The notes under the pieces were generated by a model that did not search any database, was not told the DNA's origin, and saw nothing but the letters and a program-made list of their open reading frames with translations. Of a stretch of DNA of 64,000 bases, positions 56,513-64,000 are shown one piece after another. The stretch is from Kingdonia uniflora (Eukaryota > Streptophyta > Magnoliopsida > Ranunculales > Circaeasteraceae): NCBI GenBank assembly GCA_014058105.1, contig JACGCM010002394.1:1054001-1118000 (forward strand). Direction: 5' to 3'. Both the position numbers and the translations under genes were made by a program. Position 1 is the stretch's first letter; every line of letters begins with the position of its first letter.

Positions 56513-59060
56513 TATTGTATAAAATAGATTCCGATAAACACTGCGAAAAAATTACATCAATTTTTATTACCAACTTTTCTTTACTGTCATCAAGTAATAG
56601 ATTCATTTAAACGACAAATGTTAAAAGGAAAAAAATCAAGGGTTTACACCTTTGATCGCCTTCCGAGTGAACCCACATAGAATATTCAAGCTCAACTTGA
56701 GATGAAAATAAGGATTTCGTAAACTACAAAAGTAAGTGTGCATATAAAAAAATTACAAGTTCATTTATTGGATAAAGAATTTATAAAAGGTACCTACTTA
56801 AATTCTCTTATAGAGACGTAACATCCAAAGTGGCCATGTCATTTAAAGAAAAAAACATACTGTCATTGATATAAGGAGACTAACATATTTTCATGTCATT
56901 TAAATCATTATGAAAGATGATAGCAGATATTATCAATGGACTGAAAAGAAAATACTCACTAGTATCTAGCATTAATGGCAGATATTAGAGACATTTCTTG
57001 GAACTGAGCATCCTTTTTGAAAGAGGAATCTACTACGAGAAATAATCATGATTTGGTAAGCCCACTCACAATTTTGGATGATCTGAAGCCTTGGAAATCC
57101 TATGCAGAGCATATATTATCCAAATCTTAGAAAACTTTAAAAACTAGGGCCATGTTTCTATTAAGTATATCTTAAACGACCTAAAACTCGTATGAATGGT
57201 TAAGTGTCGGATCATTAAGTTCCATGTACACCTAGGAACATTGACATCATAGCGTTGAAGTTCAATTGTGGAGTTTCACCATTCTCTTTCACCTGGAATA
57301 TGCTCATGAGAAATAAGTATAAGAGTTTCTATGCCGTAATCACAAGGATGAAATTTGTAAGTGCCGTAGAGACCCATTCTAAAGAATATAAAAGATGGAT
57401 TTTAGGTTCCAGAAGAAGAAGACAAAAAAGGCATAAATACTAGATGATTACATTTGTAAGAGAAAAGTAAAAGATAGAGCCCATAAAGGTTTACCAGATC
57501 AACCGCCCATGATGCTATATAAATTTCTCATGAAATACCGTCATCCATTGTCGACGGCATTAACTTAGAGAAAACCTAAGAAGAAGAGGAAATTTTTTTA
57601 AATTTGTGGTACCAAAAATTATATTCATTTTCATTAACTTAGTGAAAAATAGTTCTTACCACATGGAAGGGCATTACAAGTAATTGTATGTAGCTGATGT
57701 AAAAATCCAGCTCAGCCTCATAAGTGCCATCCAATCATTGGCGGCCAACATGTTGTCTAAAAGAGAGGGGTCAAGGGTATCATGAAGTAAAGAATAGGTG
57801 CATATCCTGTTAAAAGGGCTAACTATTACACATTGAAGAGTAAAAGACAACAAAGGTTTCATCATTGGAAATAATATTTCTTTACATGATAAAAAACTCA
57901 TCAAGTATGCATAAGAAGTACAATATGTAGTATTAAATAGCTCGTGTACAGTGTTAGTTGACTTCACATTCTATAATAATAGAGATTTTATTTGGATGGC
58001 CATTATTATCAAATAAGTTATGGAAGTCCCAAGCTTGGGCATCAAACTTGAACTTTCCTAAACAAGAACACCATTCCTTAAAAAGCTTATCCTATTGAGA
58101 TTAGCGCTGAACATTCTCCAGCTATTATTTCTTTTAGTGGGTTCAACTATAGTTTCCCTTAGTTTTTACAACTACAGTTGGTTTGAAATCGACTGATCAA
58201 AATGTAGTTGAAGGATGAGCAAAATCAAAGATGGGGGCCTTTAATCTAAACAAATTTTTGTAGATAGATTATTCCCATTTTCATGGTTGCAGAAAAGAAA
58301 ATTGCAACTGACCTTTCAATAAATCAATTTCAATCAAAATAGAACCCTAACTCTGTAGAACTTTCAACCCCGCCTTTTCCTTTAATAACTTCTTGTTTAA
58401 CATCCATGCCGCAAACGTATTTATGATTGGTGATGGATGAAAATAAAACTTAATCCCCAAAATCAAACATTGAAATTAAAATCTAAATTTACCTTTTGAG
58501 ATTGTTGGCCATTCGATTACCTAAGCTTTGCGATAGTTAGCATATGTCTAAATCAGTCACATAAGCAAGTATAATCAAAGATATTAAGAAATATTAGGGA
58601 GGAATTACAAAGTTACAACAACAAAAACAAGTATTACCTTTACTAGAATAGAATAAAATCCATTATTAAGTGAAACCTTAGCAAAACCAAACCACTTCAA
58701 TACTCGAAGCCACTTTTCACTCTGAAATCTATTGTCGTAGAACTAATGCCTCATTCTTCAACGCCAAGGAATTCTGATAAACAAATAATAAATCATTGAA
58801 CTGTCAAAAACAAAATTAGTTTAATTAGTACTAAAATAAAACCTAAATTTCTATTTTTCCTGGACATCGGCAACAAGAGCAAAAGCATGGTAGAAGAAAT
58901 CGAGTATAGTAAGCTTCTAATCCATTATGTCTAGAAGTTACTGAATAACTGATCCAGATCGCATTCAAGGAACAATTTTGCATCTTTCAAAATAAGGAGC
59001 GATTTGAGGGTTCAAAGAGTTTCATCATCGAATCTGCTTGAAAAGAGATACATAGGTATA
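56513..59060. other. CACTA interior right of E3, no gene recognised
   Basis: AT-rich. A minus-strand frame (57967-57674, 97 codons, ending MALMRLSWIFTSATYNYL) and one at 56606-56513 are open, but I recognise neither. Possibly introns or captured host sequence of the transposon. Confidence 0.35.
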
Positions 59061-59089
59061 TGTGTGTGTGTGTGAGAGAGAGAGAGAGT
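59061..59089. repeat. (TG)n(AG)n microsatellite
   Basis: Seven TG units followed by about seven GA units, then GTGAGAAAC. A compound dinucleotide repeat inside the CACTA right arm. Confidence 0.9.
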
Positions 59090-59344
59090 GAGAAACAAAG
59101 ACCTTCTGGTTTGCAGAGATTGAGTTGATGGCTGAGTTAATCCACGCTAAATTAAGCTTCATCCATTACTCTAATGTTCACCCCCATCTCTCCTCTCTTT
59201 CGCATCTCACTCCTACAAAAGCTCTCTTTCTCTCTCTTTGAATCCCTCGATCACTGGTTCCCTCATAGCACCCACAATTTATTTTAGCAGAAACTATGTT
59301 ATTTTGGGAAGAAATGACTTAATTTCTCAAGTTTCACTAAGGAA

Positions 59345-59538
59345 AATTTTTGACATCACTTCTTAAAATGACATTAAATGTGGACAAATTTGTGTATTTA
59401 TGCCATTTAAAAAAAATGACTTTGTAGCCTAGATGAACCCGTGAATATAAGTCAATCAAATACAAGAGACACTACTTATGTCATTATAAAAAAAATGATG
59501 TTAATTAGATGACGTGGTAAACGTTATTTATTGTAGTG
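59345..59538. repeat. CACTA right subterminal repeats and terminus
   Basis: Degenerate forms of the left-end motif: TGACATCACTTCTTAAAATG, ATGCCATTTAAAAAAAATGA, TATGTCATTATAAAAAAAAT and GATGACGTGG, ending TATTTATTGTAGTG. Supports pairing with the left end at 40354. Confidence 0.75.
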
Positions 59539-59541
59539 GTA

Positions 59542-60024
59542 CTTGCGTGGAGTCCTATAATGGGATTCCTCCATGACCTTTAGCGAGGATTTTAAGATAA
59601 GGGTTTATATATGGATGAGATTATAAATTTTGGTTAAAGTAGACTGAATCCTCATGCTTCTGAAGGCGCTCGAAGTTTGTTAGAGCTTCTTTAGGGTGTG
59701 CGTGGGCAAAATCTCTCAACCTCCTTATTGTAGCTTTTTTTCCCTATTTATAGAAGATAGAAAGGGGGCGTCACCATGGAGAGGACAAATTACAACTGCA
59801 TACTTGCTGGTAATTATTTTGTACTGAAGTCGACTCTGCCAGAGTTGTCTGCTAAATTGTCTGTTGAGTTGTCTGCCTTTGATCATAAGTTGAGCTAAAC
59901 TGAAGCATGGTTGAAGCTTTATTGGACTCGAATATAGGATTTTTGTGGGCTCTGGTAGATTTAGGCTTTGAGTCACTCGGTAGCCTTCAAGGTAGTCTTC
60001 GAAGGCTGCGAGTAGGCAACTACA
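59542..60024 (-). repeat. Second piece of the E5 5' LTR
   Basis: Continues the LTR broken at 40353. Aligns with E2 36893-37456 (GCGTGGAG, GAGGATTTTAAG, CCCTATTTATAGAAGATAGA with a minus-strand TATA). The upper end reads GGCAACTACA, that is LTR start TGTAGTTGCC on the minus strand, like E3 TGTAGTGGCC. LTR length without the CACTA is about 600 bp. Confidence 0.82.
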
Positions 60025-60349
60025 AAGAGAATTATTAAAAATACTTTTCGACTTTCTCTTTAAAGAACAAAAGATCTAGAGTGTGTCTGTGTAAAGATTG
60101 CTTCCAAGAAAATTCTATTATTCCTCCTAGTATGACCAATATGGAGTGACATCTCCAGCCTTTTCTCCAACGTATCCATAGAGATACATGTGGACCTATC
60201 CATCCACATAGTAGCCCTTTTTTAGTATTTATGGTCATAATAGACATATATTGGAGATGGTTTTATGTTTTCCTATTGTCAGCAACTAGGAACGCAATGT
60301 TGGCACGACTTCTCACTTAGATCATTAGATTACAGACTTGGCTCCTGGA

Positions 60350-61300
60350 TCGACCAATCAATTCAACTCGACTTGACGAAGCTGGTAAGTTTACCTCCAG
60401 TACTTCTGATGATTATTGTATTGCTAATGCGATAGATGATTGAGCATCGAGAATACCCCATTTCTATACGCAGTTTGGGTTGGCAGAAAACCTAATACAA
60501 TAATTAAATCTAATCGTTAGGCTACTGTTATTATAGTCACTGCTTCTTACTAGTATGTAGACCATGAATTCTTGCCCATGCATTCTTGCTCCCAATGATG
60601 CTAATTAGAGTTTGTTTAATATCTAATCATCAATTTTTCCCAAAGCAATTAGTAACTGAGTTGGAACCCAATGTTGCCTTTTTGTGCACATTTGAATATG
60701 TCATGCAGGTGTCAATGCCACCTCTGCAATTCATGAAGTTGGGTTGCCAACGTTGGCCTGATATTTATATGGGTTACAATTGTCATCTATCGTTAGATAT
60801 TTGAAACCCACTTACGACGTATTTACTGCATGTTTTCCATATGGTAGATTGTCACTTTGATGAAATGATTTTCCCTGTATTAGAAGGAGATATGATAGAA
60901 AATTTCACGGAAGTTCCTAAGTTAACTTGAGAGACACCATCGTGTCTCATCAAGGCCCCTTTACATAATAGAGTGGAAATAAGGTTTAGCAGATTCTTTA
61001 CTTGCAACAGGACATAGATGAATTGCATAAAAGTAATCAGCGATACTGCTAGAATGACCAAGGTACATATACCTGTAAGTAATACACCTGCACAGCTAAA
61101 CGCTCTGAGGAATTTGTATGCCTCCCACAAACAAATCTAAGACTCGCACTATGGGCAAAGTATCGTTGGAAGAAAGTATTCTGAGCCGTCGAGCAATAGA
61201 ATAAAGAACAAGATATGGTTAATGGTATAGCCGGTTCATCGGGGATGGAGCTACCCATCAATAAGGCAATAGTAACTGCATGACCAGTTGATGCATTATG
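60350..61300 (+). pseudogene. Ty1/copia pol remnant (integrase end and linker to RT)
   Basis: Plus strand, in shifting frames: NAGEFTSSTSDDYCIANAID, FGLAENLIQ, then LEPNVAFLCTFEYVMQVSMP, GCQRWPDIYMGYNCHLSLDI, DCHFDEMIFPVLEGD, and MTKVHIPVSNTPAQLNAL. This is the copia order: DNAGEF integrase core, the GIYVGY-type C-terminal motif, DCHFxExxFP, and the VTKSHIPAxNxPA linker. The RT is not visible. It lies between the E5 LTR and the E7 LTR and is probably the older sequence E5 or E7 landed in. Confidence 0.72.
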
Positions 61301-61684
61301 ATATAATCCCGATGAAGTACATGTACATGTTAATAAAGAGATCTCTATCTATTAAGTTTGTAGTGATACAATGTAGGATCCTTTAATAGTGATCGTCCAC
61401 AATGCAATCACCCTAGCTACTGCGCTTACCATCTAGGATGAGGATTCTGAAACACATATTGCAAATGACTATGTGCTGTTATACATTGGCCAAAGTGAGC
61501 GTCTGGAATCCAAGTTGAGCCCAGATCGCTTGCAAAATGTGAAGTGATGTCATAGAGCATGTCAGATACAAATAGGAATTCGTATGAAAAAGTAATAAAC
61601 TCAAAGAGATTATTAGGTCAAAGTAAGACTTCATAGTCACATGATGTCATTAAAGAAGTCGTTATAGGGAAGAAGAATCATACC
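61301..61684. other. Spacer before E7, no gene recognised
   Basis: Non-coding-looking sequence; may be further decayed copia pol. Confidence 0.3.
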
Positions 61685-62248
61685 TATAATGACCAAATTC
61701 TATAAGCTCGAAGTGGCTCAGAATTAAGTCTTACACCAATGTACCTGTGACAAAAATCTAAATAAAAAGTAAAAAATAACACATGTATTTAGCATGGAAA
61801 ACCTATGAATAGGTAAAAAATCATGACCTCGAGCTGAGGATGTGTGTAATAGTAACATTTTATTGCTTGAGGTTGATATCTTATTACAAGTGATCTCTTG
61901 ACTTAGAAATGCTTGATCTTGTGAATAAGAAGTTGGAAGTTTTAAAAATCTTGAAAAATATAGTTTTCTTGGTGATTTCTCATGTAATTTTATGGTCCTT
62001 GTCTCTTCTGGAACTTCTTCTTTATATAGACCTTCTCCGCAATTCTACATCATGTTGAAGCATATTCTTCGAACAATATGGTTAGTGGTTGTTGACTACG
62101 TAACTGTTAAGTTTGTGAGAGACAGGTGGCTTTGACTTGTTCAGATTTTTCTATTTGGGATCAACCCACGTCTTTTATCAGTTCGTAGAGTAGATTTGCA
62201 ATATTGACTAGAGAAGTCATGTGAAGAATGTGTGGGTATGCCCCTACA
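61685..62248 (-). repeat. E7 3' LTR
   Basis: Lower end TATAATGACC, upper end GCCCCTACA (LTR start TGTAGGGGC on the minus strand). Contains AGCATGGAAAACC and a minus-strand TATA near 62023-62032, as in E4 and E6. 564 bp. Confidence 0.8.
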
Positions 62249-62261
62249 ATCTTCCCCTCGC
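62249..62261 (-). other. E7 polypurine tract
   Basis: GCGAGGGGAAGAT on the minus strand directly before the LTR start. Proves this is a 3' LTR and that the element extends to the right. Confidence 0.75.
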
Positions 62262-62512
62262 AACTGAAGTTACGAGTGGCTTTGGTTGAGAAATTTTTTT
62301 TGGGTATATGGGTATTCGGGTTAGAAATTTGAATAATGAAGGAAGTAATGATGGTGTTTGATTGCATGAAAACTGCTTGTATTATGGGAGGGATGTATGT
62401 GTATTGAATGTTTGATGGGACTATTGATGTACGCGACAGTTAGGGCTTGAAGAGTTTCATTTGTATTGAATGATGACGCTTCGAAAACGTTTCTTCACAA
62501 TAAATATAGGGT

Positions 62513-62522
62513 TATATAAATA
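62513..62522 (+). promoter_or_regulatory. TATA box upstream of E7 ORF-A
   Basis: GTTATATAAATAGTACC, about 90 bp before the ORF-A ATG at 62608; the equivalent E1 box is about 100 bp before its ATG. Confidence 0.6.
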
Positions 62523-62607
62523 GTACCTGTACCAAGGTTTGTGGCAAAGTACGTTTGTTCTGTTGTAATATTATCTGAAATTGTTAAAGACGGGGAAGAC
62601 CCGTAGA

Positions 62608-62898
62608 ATGGTTCTTGAAGAGAGAATTGCTTCTGAAATACAAAGGTTGAAGTTAAAGTACTTCAGGGATTAGTCCTTGGAGAATCCTACTCCCGTTCTT
62701 GTTCCTCCGACGTATCAAAGATTTGATATTTTAGAGTGCCTGAAAGACTTGTTAGCTGTAAAAGTACTTGAAAAACTTATTATCTGTAAAGTACCTGATG
62801 TTGAGTACTTGAAAAACTTGTTATCTGTAAAAATACTTGTAATTTTCTTTGAGATGAATAAAATTATGTTATCAAAACTCTGTGTTGATATAGAATAG
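62608..62898 (+). pseudogene. E7 antisense ORF-A
   Basis: MVLEERIASEIQRLKLKYFR, one in-frame stop at about 62671, then LENPTPVLVPPTYQRFD and DLLAVKVLEKL repeated as NLLSVKIL. Aligns with E1 ORF-A (LRIRYFG, PTPILVSPTY). The tail has a short internal repeat (KDLLAVKVL / LKNLLSVKIL). About 96 codons. Function unknown. Confidence 0.6.
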
Positions 62899-63302
62899 AA
62901 TAACTCGAGAAATTAAACTGTATGATCCGAAGACTTTTGAATATTGTATGAAATGAAATGCATGAGATCAGAAAGTACATTTTTTTGGTTATAATTGAAC
63001 TGCAGAAATTTGCTTGTAAAGTGAAAATATTTGTAGAAGTGTCATATATGACTCGACCTATATGCTAAAATTGTAGGGGAGAGAAAAGTATAAAAGTTTT
63101 ATAATTAAAATTTAATCTCAGAGAGATCGTTCTAGAATATTAGATTTGGAAAGATATGTTCAAATACCTTTTCTTAATAGGAGGAAATGACGAAGGTCGA
63201 TAAGGAGAGATATGTTCAAATACCTTTTCTCAAGATATTAGGGTTTCTATTACGAGATAATAGGATTATATCATGACTTGTGGGGGATTGGTAGTAAAAA
63301 TG

Positions 63303-63310
63303 TATAAATA
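63303..63310 (+). promoter_or_regulatory. TATA box upstream of E7 ORF-B
   Basis: ATGTATAAATAAGGGGG, 40 bp before the ORF-B ATG at 63350. Compare the TATA box before E1 ORF-B. Confidence 0.6.
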
Positions 63311-63349
63311 AGGGGGGAATGAATTCTAAGCAAGGGAAAAGAAATAAGA

Positions 63350-63703
63350 ATGGTTTGGACTCGATTTAAGAGAATTCGTTATGCCACTGAGGGGCTGTTG
63401 GCGATAAAAATAGCCGATGTGCGAGAATAAATTTTTGGATTGTTAGATTATGACTCTGAGTTGACAGTGAGGGACGTACAACTAGAAAGTTTAGATGGGA
63501 TTGGGAGGGAACGTGAGTATGAACGTCATTTTTATGAAGAGATGTTCTAAGAAATTGTGGTAGATCCTACAACTCAAAAAGTTTATGTGAGAGAGCTTGT
63601 TGTATAAGAGATCGAATTGGAAGATATGAGGATTGCTGGAGGATATTTGATCAGATGTGGTTCCCCAAGTCATCAAGGTTGCTTTAGGTGTAATTATATG
63701 TAG
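63350..63703 (+). pseudogene. E7 antisense ORF-B (MVRTR protein)
   Basis: MVWTRFKRIRYATEGLLAIK, a stop, IFGLLDYDSELTVRDVQLES, LDGIGREREYERHFYEEMF, a stop, VYVRELVV, a stop, then GCFRCNYM and the end at 63703. About 118 codons with three in-frame stops. Full-length homologue of E1 10821-10468. In both elements it is the second antisense gene, after ORF-A. Confidence 0.62.
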
Positions 63704-63902
63704 AAAAAAGAAAAGATTCTAATTAGGAGTAGAATGCATGTATGTAATCATATGAGTTTGAATAATTTCAAAGAAGTGGAATGAGAATAAGAGTTAAATA
63801 AATCTTTTATTATTGTGAATGCTGTTTGTGACTATTGTAAGAAAAAAAATTAAAAAAATTTAAAATTTGGCTATTAAAAATTTATTATGAGAGCTTCGGA
63901 AA

Positions 63903-63926
63903 TGACGTCATTGCTGCTATAAGTAG
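63903..63926 (+). promoter_or_regulatory. TGACGTCA element and TATA-like box of a further antisense gene
   Basis: The palindrome TGACGTCA (63903-63910), the binding site of plant bZIP TGA factors, is followed by CTATAAGTAG (63918-63927). By analogy with the boxes before ORF-A and ORF-B this may be the promoter of the next antisense gene (ORF-D or ORF-C), which lies beyond the window. Confidence 0.4.
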
Positions 63927-64000
63927 AAGAAGGAAGTATAGAAAAACCAGGGAGCTTCCGATTTTGTCCCTTGTGTAAAAGCTATGAAAAACTGATTGCG

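Larger units (their letters stand above)
40354..59538. mobile_element. CACTA (En/Spm-type) DNA transposon, itself split by E3
   Basis: Left end CATTACAACAAATA, right end TATTTATTGTAGTG: inverted termini of the CACTA type, the first C of CACTA changed to T on the left. A 3-bp duplication GTA flanks both ends (40351-40353, 59539-59541), the length typical of CACTA elements. The flanking DNA is one LTR: AAATAAACGTA before and GTACTTGCGTGGAG after join to match CAATACACTTGCGTGGAG in E2. Total 19,185 bp, or about 7.9 kb without E3. Subterminal ACGTCATT repeats are present at both ends. Confidence 0.88.
61685..64000 (-). mobile_element. E7: 3' end of a Tat-lineage element running out of the window
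   Basis: Minus-oriented: 3' LTR at 61685-62248, polypurine tract 62249-62261 to its right, then antisense genes on the + strand (ORF-A 62608, ORF-B 63350). LTR related to E4 and E6, antisense ORFs related to E1. The pol and 5' LTR should lie beyond 64000. Confidence 0.8.

Noticed and set aside
56418..56606. 62-codon minus frame spanning the E3 3' end
   Set aside because: Crosses the LTR boundary and duplication at 56508; only the part above 56512 could be old LINE or transposon sequence and it has no recognisable motif.
61049..61261. Minus-strand frames 61130-60852 and 61261-61049
   Set aside because: Opposite the copia linker (HIPVSNTPAQ on +); no conserved motif on the minus strand.

Overview
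This is nuclear DNA of a flowering plant, probably a eudicot. The evidence is five exons of a plant-type OST48 gene with GT-AG introns, plant L1-type LINEs with a C-terminal RNase H, a CACTA DNA transposon, a Ty1/copia remnant, and many Ty3/gypsy elements of the Tat lineage (two RNase H domains, no chromodomain). Almost the whole window is a graveyard of nested, broken transposable elements. I see no intact host gene and no rRNA, tRNA or CRISPR. All translations and alignments were done by eye, so junctions are good to a few bases only where a duplication or splice site fixes them.

Layout: 1-1140 unassigned flank; 1141-13148 Tat element E1 (+), 5'-truncated; 13149-14955 flank; 14956-16842 OST48 fragment; 17985-18960 LINE fragment (-); 19758-20138 near-perfect fold-back; about 20480-27984 Tat element E4 (-), the only one with gag through integrase; about 27985-37456 Tat element E2 (-); 37457-38031 orphan piece of an E1-like element; 38032-39149 5' end of Tat element E6 (-); 39150-40353 and 59542-60024 5' end of Tat element E5 (-), whose LTR is split by a CACTA transposon (40354-59538, GTA target duplication). 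The CACTA holds a LINE 3' end (43826-45272) and the complete two-LTR Tat element E3 (45273-56507, +, ATCAT target duplication). A copia remnant (about 60350-61300) and the 3' end of Tat element E7 (61685 to the window end, -) follow.

The most interesting system is the region between pol and the 3' LTR of these Tat elements. In E1, E2, E3 and E4 the same order recurs: pol, then a tandem-repeat array, then genes on the opposite strand. E7, cut by the window edge, shows the opposite-strand genes next to its 3' LTR. The antisense region holds several recognisable families: ORF-A (next to the 3' LTR), ORF-B/ORF-D, and ORF-C (acidic N-terminus, a domain resembling the plant 'putative gypsy-type transposon' family, then coiled coil). 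In E2 and E3 the ORF-C gene has three introns at matching positions with matching exon lengths. In E1 and E7 ORF-A and ORF-B each have a TATA box 40-100 bp upstream of their ATG. These elements thus appear to carry a cassette of separately promoted, spliced antisense genes, which splicing of the genomic sense RNA would not remove. Antisense extra ORFs and 3' tandem repeats are known from some Tat-lineage elements; the intron and promoter architecture is what deserves checking for novelty.
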